Shown in pieces: positions 1 to 5,494 of a stretch of 8,144 nt of DNA. The translations under genes and the position numbers were made by a program. This DNA is from Acidimicrobiales bacterium (GTDB lineage: Bacteria > Actinomycetota > Acidimicrobiia > Acidimicrobiales > Iamiaceae). The first letter of the stretch is position 1, and each line of letters opens with the position of its first letter. The stretch spans positions 1 through 8,144 of the forward strand of contig JAGQSI010000079.1 in NCBI GenBank assembly GCA_020439605.1, in the 5' to 3' direction. The notes under the pieces were generated by a model. It had not been told where the DNA came from. It did not search any database and saw nothing but the letters and a program-made list of their open reading frames with translations.

Positions 1-171
1 AGCAAGAACCAGTGCTGCAATGACAACGACAAGTTGATATGGCGACACGCCAAGCTCCACCAATTGGTTGTCATTGCTTCTGGAATCTGTGCGTACTAGT
101 TGCAGCGTCGGGCGGCCGCTAGAGCTGGCGGTGTGGCGATCGTGGCGGTGGGGTTCAAGAATTGCAACCAT
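1..171 (-). CDS. Partial membrane protein divergent from lexA (candidate SOS division inhibitor)
   Basis: An open frame of 57 codons runs from an ATG at 171 down to base 1 with no stop, so the gene continues beyond the window. An in-frame TAG at 175-177 makes this ATG the most upstream start; a GGGGAG (182-187) sits 10 nt before it. The visible product has about 43 hydrophilic residues rich in His, Arg, Ser and Asn, then a hydrophobic run beginning near residue 44 (PYQLVVVIAALVLA) that looks like the start of a single membrane anchor. It shares its upstream region with lexA and therefore the LexA-operator cluster. Established knowledge: in B. subtilis (yneA), M. tuberculosis (Rv2719c) and Corynebacterium (divS) the gene divergent from lexA encodes a membrane-anchored, SOS-induced cell division inhibitor, often with a LysM domain. 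Assigning that role here rests on position and topology only; no LysM is visible because the rest is missing. Confidence 0.6.
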   Translation of the reverse strand, partial: MVAILEPHRHDRHTASSSGRPTLQLVRTDSRSNDNQLVELGVSPYQLVVVIAALVLA

Positions 172-221
172 GGTCTACATACTCCCCAGGGGGTGTGACA
201 GTGACGAGAACAGTTGAGGAA

Positions 222-235
222 CGAACGTCCGTTTC
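222..235. promoter_or_regulatory. LexA operator-like site 1 (weak)
   Basis: CGAACGTCCGTTTC matches 12 of 14 positions of the Gram-positive LexA consensus CGAACRNRYGTTYG, with a perfect left half-site and a weak right one. It lies one base from operator 2 (centres 15 bp apart), so two dimers might bind side by side. It is within the probable 5' leader of the divergent minus-strand gene. Confidence 0.5.
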
Positions 236-257
236 ACGAACGCTCGTTCGTGAAACG
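230..257. repeat. 28-bp palindrome, 13-bp arms and 2-bp centre
   Basis: Bases 230-242 (CGTTTCACGAACG) are the exact reverse complement of 245-257, around a CT centre at 243-244. The inner 14 bp are SOS box 2; the symmetry continues seven bases further out on each side than the LexA box needs. There is no T-run on either side, so it is not a typical intrinsic terminator. It may be an extended operator or a site for a second dimeric regulator. Confidence 0.85.
237..250. promoter_or_regulatory. LexA operator (SOS box) 2, perfect inverted repeat
   Basis: CGAACGCTCGTTCG has both perfect half-sites, CGAAC-N4-GTTCG, and is the best LexA box in the region. It is the core of a longer palindrome (230-257). 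By position it should control the lexA gene, the divergent gene at 1-171, or both. Confidence 0.85.
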
Positions 258-259
258 CC

Positions 260-288
260 ATAGTGCCCGAACGAACGTTCCGAGTCAA
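260..288 (-). promoter_or_regulatory. Candidate promoter for the divergent gene at 1-171
   Basis: On the minus strand TTGACT (288-283) and CACTAT (265-260) are separated by exactly 17 bp. The -35 matches the sigma-70 consensus at 5 of 6 positions, the -10 at 3 of 6. Transcription would begin near 253 and leave a leader of about 80 nt carrying operators 1 and 2. The call is by eye; the weak -10 is the main doubt. Confidence 0.35.
268..281. promoter_or_regulatory. LexA operator-like site 3
   Basis: CGAACGAACGTTCC matches 13 of 14 consensus positions; only the last base differs. It fills the 17-bp spacer of a candidate minus-strand promoter (-35 at 283-288, -10 at 260-265), a position where a bound repressor would block RNA polymerase. 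Its centre is 31 bp from that of operator 2 and 30 bp from operator 4. Confidence 0.7.
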
Positions 289-297
289 GAAGAATTT

Positions 298-311
298 AGA
301 ACAAATGTTTG
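298..311. promoter_or_regulatory. LexA operator-like site 4
   Basis: AGAACAAATGTTTG matches 13 of 14 positions of CGAACRNRYGTTYG, with only the first base off. It is the AT-rich member of the set and the one closest to lexA, overlapping the -35 element of the candidate lexA promoter (309-314). It is a good candidate for autoregulation of lexA. Confidence 0.65.
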
Positions 312-337
312 CCCGAACACCTGCGCGATGGTACGGT
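309..337 (+). promoter_or_regulatory. lexA: Candidate lexA promoter
   Basis: TTGCCC (309-314), a 17-bp spacer and TACGGT (332-337) form a plausible actinobacterial sigma-70-type promoter, the -10 matching only the TAxxxT pattern. It would start transcription near 344, about 45 nt before the ATG. LexA operator 4 overlaps the -35. Other weak combinations exist in this stretch, so the exact promoter is uncertain. Confidence 0.3.
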
Positions 338-375
338 ACTCATATCCCGTCGCACGGAACCCCTGCGTCACCACT

Positions 376-382
376 AAAGGAG
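376..382 (+). promoter_or_regulatory. lexA: Ribosome binding site of lexA
   Basis: AAAGGAG ends 7 nt before the ATG at 390. It is the clearest Shine-Dalgarno sequence in the window and fixes the lexA start. Confidence 0.85.
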
Positions 383-389
383 CACCAAA

Positions 390-1022
390 ATGCCTGAGCA
401 GATGTTGACCCCACGCCAGCGCCAGATCCTTGATTGCATTGATGCATCAATGAGAGAGCGAGGGTACCCTCCTTCAGTTCGTGAGATAGGCAAGGACGTG
501 GGGCTTGGGTCCCCCTCGACCGTTCACTCTCACCTCAACACCCTTCAGAGACTCGGATATCTCCGGCGAGACCCATCCAAGCCACGTGCGATCGAGGTTC
601 GTTTCGACCCGTCCACCGGAGCAGCGGTAGAACGCCGGCCCGTGCGCCACATTCCTCTAGTGGGTGAGGTCGCTGCAGGTACAGATGTCTTGGCCCAAGA
701 GAATGTGGAAGAGGTAATTCCCGTTCCTGCAGATCTCACGGGCGACGGTGAGCTGTTCATGCTCAAGGTACGCGGAGATTCAATGATCGAGGTCGGCATC
801 TTCGACGGAGACTACGTAGTTGTGCGTTCCCAAGCAGAGGCTCGTAACGGGGAAATCGTTGTCGCCGGTATCCCAGGCGAGGAAGCCACGGTCAAGACCT
901 ACCAGCGCTCGGGAGACCAGGTCACGCTCGTTCCGGCCAACCCTCGCCTTGAGCCCATGGTCTTTCCCAGCAATCAGGTACAGCTCTTTGGTCGTGTCGT
1001 CACTGTGATGCGCAAACTGTAG
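390..1022 (+). CDS. lexA: LexA, SOS-response transcriptional repressor and self-cleaving protease
   Basis: This 210-residue protein is a full-length LexA, the cytoplasmic repressor of DNA-damage genes; RecA filaments on single-stranded DNA trigger its self-cleavage. Residues 1-70 are the winged helix-turn-helix (TPRQRQIL at the start, then PPSVREIG, and SPSTVHSHLNTLQRLGYL as recognition region). Residues 88-210 are the S24 peptidase domain. The cleavage bond is Ala96-Gly97 in VGEVAAG, the nucleophile is Ser131 in RGDSM, and the activating base is Lys169 in EATVKTY. The spacings (35 and 38 residues) are close to those of E. coli (Ala84, Ser119, Lys156), so it should be cleavable. The start is supported by AAAGGAG 7 nt upstream. 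Four LexA-like operators upstream predict autoregulation. The next gene begins two bases after the stop, suggesting a two-gene operon. Confidence 0.97.
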   Translation: MPEQMLTPRQRQILDCIDASMRERGYPPSVREIGKDVGLGSPSTVHSHLNTLQRLGYLRRDPSKPRAIEVRFDPSTGAAVERRPVRHIPLVGEVAAGTDVLAQENVEEVIPVPADLTGDGELFMLKVRGDSMIEVGIFDGDYVVVRSQAEARNGEIVVAGIPGEEATVKTYQRSGDQVTLVPANPRLEPMVFPSNQVQLFGRVVTVMRKL

Positions 1023-1024
1023 AG

Positions 1025-1654
1025 GTGTCGACTCCACATACAGACAGACAACGCGCCGACTTCTGGTTTGATCCGGCATGCCCGTGGGCATGGATGGCAT
1101 CTCGATGGATCCTTGAGGTAGCTCAGGTAAGGCCGGTCGAGCCGGTGTTCCATGTGATGAGTCTCGCTGTACTCAACGAGGGCAGGGATCTGCCTGAGAA
1201 GTATCAGTCCCTTATGGCTCAGGCCTGGGGTCCGGTTCGGGTCTGCATAGCTGCCGAAGCGAGTCACGGCAGCGAAGTTCTCGGTTCGCTGTACACAGCA
1301 CTCGGGACCCGGATTCATCCGGGAGAGACCAAACTCGATGATCCAGATCTGTTCCCCAGCGCACTTCGCGAAGCTGGTCTTCCCGAATCTCTCGCACAGG
1401 CCGCTACCTCCACAGAGTGGGACGACGCTCTACGGAAGTCCCACCACGACGGCATGAGCCGGGTTGGCATGGACGTAGGTACCCAAACCCCGGTCATCTC
1501 AGTCAACGAGGTGAGCTTCTTCGGCCCAGTGGTCACGCCTGCTCCTAAGGGCGAAGCCGCCGGAAAGCTGTGGGATGGAGTTGTCCTAGTAGCGGCCACA
1601 CCTGGCTTCTACGAACTCAAGAGAACCCGCGACCAAGACCCAATCTTCGACTGA
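1025..1654 (+). CDS. DsbA-family thiol oxidoreductase, mycothiol-dependent nitroreductase (Rv2466c) type
   Basis: The 209-residue product is a thioredoxin-fold protein with a helical insertion. The N-terminal strand DFWFDPACPWAW carries the active-site Cys19, and TPVISV near residues 155-160 supplies the usual cis-proline (Pro156). HVMSLAVLNE, AWGPVRV, LYTALGTRIH and the C-terminal FFGPV and LWDGV stretches are typical of the actinobacterial family containing Rv2466c, which uses mycothiol to reduce substrates in the cytoplasm. The motif here is CPWA, so the second Cys of CPWC is missing; a monothiol mechanism with mycothiol is likely, but this is inferred. The only other Cys is Cys74. The start is GTG, two bases after the lexA stop and without a clear Shine-Dalgarno sequence, so translational coupling to lexA is likely. 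The last 38 bp overlap the convergent gene at 1617-2366. Its substrate is unknown. Confidence 0.88.
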   Translation: MSTPHTDRQRADFWFDPACPWAWMASRWILEVAQVRPVEPVFHVMSLAVLNEGRDLPEKYQSLMAQAWGPVRVCIAAEASHGSEVLGSLYTALGTRIHPGETKLDDPDLFPSALREAGLPESLAQAATSTEWDDALRKSHHDGMSRVGMDVGTQTPVISVNEVSFFGPVVTPAPKGEAAGKLWDGVVLVAATPGFYELKRTRDQDPIFD

Positions 1655-2366
1655 GAGTCCCGAGCTGCTCGCTAATCACAGCACTGATGGACGATGTCAC
1701 ATCGTCCAAGGGGACGCTCTGAGCGTGTCTGACTACCGCCGTCACCAAGCAGCGACCATGCCAGAAGGAGAGATGTTCATACTTTGTGACGTCTCCATCG
1801 GCGCCAACCGAGGTGTGGTCCTCCACCTCCAGCCAATCCACAACTATTGGATCCGAACCCCCCGCCTCCCGTGTGGAGATATCAGCTGGCTCAGGCGTCT
1901 CAGATAGCTCTGATAGCTCAGATCCACATTTCCAGCGGACCTCAATCCAGCCCGGCGTCTCGTCGCGCTCAGTCCAACGTTGACGCCACAGCGAACAAAG
2001 ACATTCTTCTGCTAGATCCTGCCAAGCCCTTCTCAATGGCTCGACAGGCAGCTCAAAGACCTCCACACGCACCACAACTAGGGCCCGATCGTTTCGACGA
2101 CGCCAGATCTCGTTCTCATCAAGTGCGCTAAGAACCAGACCAGAGCGGATATGGCGCAACCTCTGTGATGCATCGTCGACCCCGTAGGGATCTAGATGCT
2201 CAGAGTTGTTGACCATTGGGACCCGGTTCCATCCCTTGCCGAGTTCACCACGCGTCAGCCATTGGGTCTCTGCCACGGCCTGATCAGATGAGTCCCACCA
2301 TTTGGTTTCGCCTAGCGGAGCACTTCGGCGTCTTTCGACCACCTCGCCGCGGCTACGACGAAACAA
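1617..2366 (-). CDS. Hypothetical Trp-rich soluble protein, last gene of the dap operon
   Basis: I do not recognise this 249-residue protein. It has no signal peptide or membrane segment. It is rich in Trp (12 residues) and charged residues, has four Cys (122, 124, 147, 206), a mixed alpha/beta-looking middle (ALVVVRVEVFELP, GWIEVRW), a small acidic repeat SELSELSE near 149-156 coded by a 9-bp tandem repeat (1902-1919), and a C-terminal helix-like stretch (DVTSSISAVISEQLGTLSRRL). The frame opens with TTG at 2366, one base after the dapE TAA, with only a weak AGGG nearby; GTG at codon 9 (2342) or codon 31 are alternatives. The tight junction with dapE and the uninterrupted frame support a real gene. 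Its 3' end overlaps the convergent oxidoreductase gene by 38 bp. A function in diaminopimelate or cell-wall metabolism would be only guilt by association. Confidence 0.65.
   Translation of the reverse strand: MFRRSRGEVVERRRSAPLGETKWWDSSDQAVAETQWLTRGELGKGWNRVPMVNNSEHLDPYGVDDASQRLRHIRSGLVLSALDENEIWRRRNDRALVVVRVEVFELPVEPLRRAWQDLAEECLCSLWRQRWTERDETPGWIEVRWKCGSELSELSETPEPADISTREAGGSDPIVVDWLEVEDHTSVGADGDVTKYEHLSFWHGRCLVTAVVRHAQSVPLDDVTSSISAVISEQLGTLSRRLGLGRGFS
1688..1708. terminator. Hairpin beyond the lexA-oxidoreductase operon, possible terminator
   Basis: A perfect 9-bp stem (TGGACGATG / CATCGTCCA) closes on a 3-nt loop (TCA at 1697-1699), 33 nt after the oxidoreductase stop codon. No T-run follows on either strand, so it is not a canonical intrinsic terminator, though actinobacterial terminators often lack one. 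It lies inside the 3' coding part of the opposing gene, where it encodes LDDVTSSI, so chance symmetry is possible. Confidence 0.35.
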
Positions 2367-2367
2367 C

Positions 2368-3432
2368 TTAGATGCCCTGAGTGAGCAACGCGTGTAATGC
2401 GTCGTAGCAACGCTCGATCGGGGCTCGTGTCACCCGCTCGTCGGCCGTGTGTGCCAGCGTCGAATCCCCGGGACCGAAGTTGGCTGCTGGGATTGCGTGA
2501 TCGCTAAAGCGTGCTACATCGGTCCAGCCGAGTTTCGCGCTCACTGCAAGGTCGTTTCGCTGAATCAGAGTGCTCAATATTGGATGACCCAAGGCCGGGG
2601 CAGCAGCGGATGCCACGTCCACCACCTCAAATCTGTCCCCAACTTCTAGATGAGGCTCTACCAAAGCACGAATCACATCTTCTGCTTGTTGGGCATTGCG
2701 ATCGGGAGCGAAGCGATGGTTGATCGTGACAGTGGCTGCGTCCGGCACCACGTTCCCAGCTACTCCCCCTCCCACCGCCACGGCCTGAAGTGCTTCGCGG
2801 AACTCACAGCCATCGATGATTGGCCTGCGCTCTCGCCATTGCTCCAAAGCGCACAAGATGGCCCCGAGTCGGTGAATGGCGTTGCGCCCCATCCAAGGCC
2901 GCGCGGTGTGGGCTCGTTGCCCCTGAAGGTGAACCTCAACGCGCATCGTCCCCTGACAACCAGCCTCGATCTCGGCATCGGTTGGTTCTCCAAGCAACGC
3001 TGCGTCGGCCTGCATCAGGTCTGGTCTTTCTCTGAACAACTCTCCGAGACCGTTGTGAATCGAGGCAACCTCCTCACGGGCGTAGAAGACATAGGTCACC
3101 TCCAACGTGGGGTCTTTGATGCTTCGGGCCAGCTCCAACATGACTGCCAGCCCGGCTTTCATGTCGGTTGAGCCCACGCCCCACAAGACGTCGCCGTCGA
3201 TTCTGGCCACGTCGTTTCCATTGACCGGCACTGTGTCTGTGTGGCCGGCTAACAGCAGTCTGTATTGGTTTGCTCCGGTGGTTCTGGCAACGAGATTGTC
3301 TCCAACCCTGGTCACCTCTAGGTGAGATAGGCCGGCGAGTTCTGATTCGAGATGATCGACCAGCGGACCCTCCGCATGGCTAACCGATGGGATAGAGACC
3401 AGCTCGGAGGTGAGTTGCAGCAGGTCGGTCAC
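2368..3432 (-). CDS. dapE: Succinyl-diaminopimelate desuccinylase
   Basis: The 354-residue product is an M20-family metallopeptidase that hydrolyses N-succinyl-LL-diaminopimelate to LL-diaminopimelate and succinate in the cytoplasm. The dinuclear zinc site and catalytic residues are all visible: His64 and Asp66 in AGHTDTVP, bridging Asp90 in GSTDMKAG, Glu120/Glu121 in YAREEVAS (general base and metal ligand), Glu149 in GEPTDAEIEAG, and His328 in LAHTADE. His175 in QRAHTARPW marks the lid/dimerisation domain (about 165-275), which also holds GGGVAGNVVPD. Length is normal for the actinobacterial enzyme. The start is GTG, whose last two bases begin the TGA of the preceding membrane-protein gene (GTGA at 3429-3432); no clear Shine-Dalgarno sequence is seen, so coupling is expected. 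ArgE or another M20 amidase would be the alternative, but the dapD-dapC context settles it. Confidence 0.93.
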   Translation of the reverse strand: MTDLLQLTSELVSIPSVSHAEGPLVDHLESELAGLSHLEVTRVGDNLVARTTGANQYRLLLAGHTDTVPVNGNDVARIDGDVLWGVGSTDMKAGLAVMLELARSIKDPTLEVTYVFYAREEVASIHNGLGELFRERPDLMQADAALLGEPTDAEIEAGCQGTMRVEVHLQGQRAHTARPWMGRNAIHRLGAILCALEQWRERRPIIDGCEFREALQAVAVGGGVAGNVVPDAATVTINHRFAPDRNAQQAEDVIRALVEPHLEVGDRFEVVDVASAAAPALGHPILSTLIQRNDLAVSAKLGWTDVARFSDHAIPAANFGPGDSTLAHTADERVTRAPIERCYDALHALLTQGI

Positions 3433-4364
3433 GAAACCGGCCCCGATGGATCAGCAGGCGGGAGATCGGTTCCCGACTCAGAAGGGGGCGGCGCCCAACT
3501 CGGAGATGAAGGCGGGCTCTGGGCAGGAGCCTGTGGTGGCGGAACCCAGCCAGGAGCGGAGTTCCCGTATCCGCTTCCGGGATCAGGCACTGGTGGCGGA
3601 GCCCAGCTAGGGGCAGGAGGTGGCGTCGGATAACCGCTCGGATAGCTCCCAGGTGCACCCGCAGATGCAACCGGGTAACCGCCGTAGCCGCCATAACCAC
3701 CATAGGGCTGTGATGGCCACGAAGGAGGCGACTGACGCTTCTTGGCCTTTGAACGTATGACGATCGAAACGATCAGCACGATGAAACCAACCAGCACTAT
3801 GAAGCCACCACCGAATATTGCGCCCATGATCGCGACGATGCCACCAATGTTCACCGCATTACCGACGGTGATGTCGGTGTAAGGAGCCGGATTCGCGTTC
3901 AGCTGAGGAACTATGCGATGCCTGCCGGGTTGAGAAACACGGAAGGAGGCGATGCGCACACCGTCTCGACCGTCCCTGAAGTAGGTCTCATCTCCTCGTC
4001 GGGGGGACACTCCGATCTCGTCATTGTCCGGACCGAAAACTCGTACCGTCATCGCGGGAGTGACAGATGGTGAGCCGGAGCCGAAACCGGATCCAGCCTC
4101 GCCACTGCGATACTCGACATAGACCGACACGGTGCCGGTCTCGTTCAACTCCACATAGCCGCCCTCGTAGATTGACACACGCTCAAGTTCCGAGGTGCCA
4201 GACAGAACAGACCTTGCTCCACCGATAAGCAGGGCTAGCCCAGCAATGATTCCCACGACTATCAGGATCACACCGATCCAGATACCTACCTTGCCCGGCA
4301 GCTTCTGGTTTGGCGGAGGGCTTGGAGGGGTTCCGACTGGACCCATGTTCGTTGGTGTAGGCAT
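3429..4364 (-). CDS. Two-TM membrane protein with external beta-rich domain and Pro/Gly/Tyr-rich tail
   Basis: Family not recognised. Residue numbers count from the GTG at 4367; the chosen start is the ATG at 4364, because GGAG (4370-4373) lies 5 nt before it but only 2 nt before the GTG. The order is: a short Pro-rich N-terminus (1-26), a membrane helix (about 28-50, GIWIGVILIVVGIIAGLAL), a 120-residue segment predicted outside the cell, rich in beta-prone stretches (TVSVYVEY, MTVRVFGP, GVRIASFRV), a second long hydrophobic segment (about 172-204), a basic stop (RSKAKKR), and a 100-residue low-complexity tail. The tail has YGGYGGYGGY at 222-231 and three WxPPP motifs (255-259, 274-278, 291-295). 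Both ends would be cytoplasmic. It sits between dapC (18 nt gap) and dapE (4-bp overlap), so it is cotranscribed with diaminopimelate synthesis genes; a cell-envelope role is inference. Confidence 0.85.
   Translation of the reverse strand: MPTPTNMGPVGTPPSPPPNQKLPGKVGIWIGVILIVVGIIAGLALLIGGARSVLSGTSELERVSIYEGGYVELNETGTVSVYVEYRSGEAGSGFGSGSPSVTPAMTVRVFGPDNDEIGVSPRRGDETYFRDGRDGVRIASFRVSQPGRHRIVPQLNANPAPYTDITVGNAVNIGGIVAIMGAIFGGGFIVLVGFIVLIVSIVIRSKAKKRQSPPSWPSQPYGGYGGYGGYPVASAGAPGSYPSGYPTPPPAPSWAPPPVPDPGSGYGNSAPGWVPPPQAPAQSPPSSPSWAPPPSESGTDLPPADPSGPVS
3483..3704 (-). repeat. Low-complexity Pro/Gly/Tyr coding repeats
   Basis: The tail of the membrane protein is built from imperfect repeats: YGG units at 3675-3704, and three copies of a P-x-W-x-PPP unit at about 3591-3617, 3534-3557 and 3483-3509. 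The repeats are visible in the DNA as related stretches around GGCGG-A/C-CCAG. Similar tails occur in many actinobacterial membrane proteins. Confidence 0.7.
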
Positions 4365-4381
4365 CACTGCTCCATTGTCAT

Positions 4382-5488
4382 CTATTTGCGGAGGTAAGTG
4401 ACGGCTTGTTTAATGCGTTCCGCTGGCTGTACAGCAGCGAGGCGTACATGGCCCTGACCGGCTTGGCCATAGAACTCCCCCGGACTGACCAGGATTCCAG
4501 CTGTTTTCGCCAAGAACTCAGCCAGTTTCCACGCATCTTGGTCTTGGGCCTTTACCCAGAGATAGAACGCACCAGACGGCAAAGTGGCTTCTATACCTAC
4601 ATCGCCAAGCGCAGCCACGAGCAGGTTCAGACGCTCCAGATAGATCTCACGTTGAACCACCACATGGGCATCATCTGACCAAGCCACCGCGGCCGCGTTC
4701 TGGACCGGTCCCGCAACCATGAACCCAGCATGCTTGCGCAACTCGCTCAGGAATCCGACAAGCTCGATGTCGCCGGCGTAGAAGCCCGCGCGAACACCAG
4801 CAAGGTTGGATCTCTTCGACAGTGAATGAACAGCGAGCACTCCATCTAGCCCGTGCTCCAATATGGATTGAGGCGCACCATCCCACGTGAACTCCGCGTA
4901 GCACTCATCCGAGAGAACCGGTACGCCATTGTCACGCCCCCACTTTGCTGCCGCGGCGAGATCATCGATTCCCCCGGCAGGATTCCCCGGGGTGTTCACC
5001 CACAAGCAAACAGCTCGCCGAGCATCGTCTGCGCTGATCGCGTCCAAGCGGATCCGCCACTGATCATCAACCGGCACCTCCACCCCACGGCAGTTGGCCA
5101 GCATCGCTCCCATGGCGTAGGTGGGATAGCTGACCGCCGGATAGAGAACGGTGTCACGCTCGGGGCTACGAAGGCGAAGCCAGTGCGGCAGCCCCGCCAC
5201 CAACTCCTTGGTCCCGAGACACACCGCCAACTGTTCACTCGCAAGCGAGACACCAAAGCGTCTCTCGACCCACCCAGCCGCTGCTTCTCTGTGCGCCGGT
5301 GTTCCAATCGATGGAGGATAGGTGCGAGCAGAATCTGGACTGTTCAGCGCCTCGATTACCGCAGCCGGTGGAGCGTCATAGGGTGTGCCGACGGAAAGAT
5401 CTACAAGGCCCCCAGGGGTGCCTTGGGCTATCTCCTTGAGCGGGTTGAGCCGATCATATGGATATGGGGGCGGCGTAAAGCCAGACAT
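4382..5488 (-). CDS. dapC: N-succinyl-LL-diaminopimelate aminotransferase
   Basis: This 368-residue protein is a fold-type I, class I/II PLP aminotransferase that converts N-succinyl-2-amino-6-oxopimelate to N-succinyl-LL-diaminopimelate with glutamate as donor. Lys225 in SLSKRSN should form the Schiff base; Asn169 in NTPGNPAG and Asp194 in SDECY contact the cofactor; Arg233 (GVRAGF) binds its phosphate; Arg349 (HVRLA) should bind the substrate carboxylate. The N-terminal segment DLSVGTPYDAPP is the usual entry strand. Length and the YPYDRLNPL start agree with actinobacterial DapC. The ATG lies 6 nt after the dapD stop. Many aminotransferases share this fold, so specificity comes mainly from its position between dapD and dapE. 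The gene ends in TAG, 18 nt before the ATG of the membrane-protein gene. Confidence 0.9.
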   Translation of the reverse strand: MSGFTPPPYPYDRLNPLKEIAQGTPGGLVDLSVGTPYDAPPAAVIEALNSPDSARTYPPSIGTPAHREAAAGWVERRFGVSLASEQLAVCLGTKELVAGLPHWLRLRSPERDTVLYPAVSYPTYAMGAMLANCRGVEVPVDDQWRIRLDAISADDARRAVCLWVNTPGNPAGGIDDLAAAAKWGRDNGVPVLSDECYAEFTWDGAPQSILEHGLDGVLAVHSLSKRSNLAGVRAGFYAGDIELVGFLSELRKHAGFMVAGPVQNAAAVAWSDDAHVVVQREIYLERLNLLVAALGDVGIEATLPSGAFYLWVKAQDQDAWKLAEFLAKTAGILVSPGEFYGQAGQGHVRLAAVQPAERIKQAVTYLRK

Positions 5489-5494
5489 TCTCGC

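Noticed and set aside
95..120. SpeI (ACTAGT) and NotI (GCGGCCGC) sites close together, as in cloning-vector suffixes.
   Set aside because: The surrounding bases do not match a vector linker and the stretch is read through by the intact minus-strand frame, so the sites are coincidental.
230..257. The palindrome considered as an intrinsic terminator.
   Set aside because: No T-run on either side, and its core is a perfect LexA box in a divergent promoter region.
214..408. A 64-codon plus-strand open frame across the operator region.
   Set aside because: It overlaps the LexA operators and the lexA start, has no ribosome site and no recognisable protein character.
1725..2131. Three overlapping short plus-strand frames opposite the unknown gene, considered as alternatives to it.
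   Set aside because: Each is short, lacks a ribosome site and is Ser/Pro/Arg-rich; the 249-codon minus-strand frame abutting dapE is the better explanation.
4364..4381. Five-codon frame (ATG ACA ATG GAG CAG TGA) starting right after the dapC stop and ending on the next gene's ATG.
   Set aside because: Probably just the spacer that carries the GGAG ribosome site; it is too short to support, although it could help couple translation.
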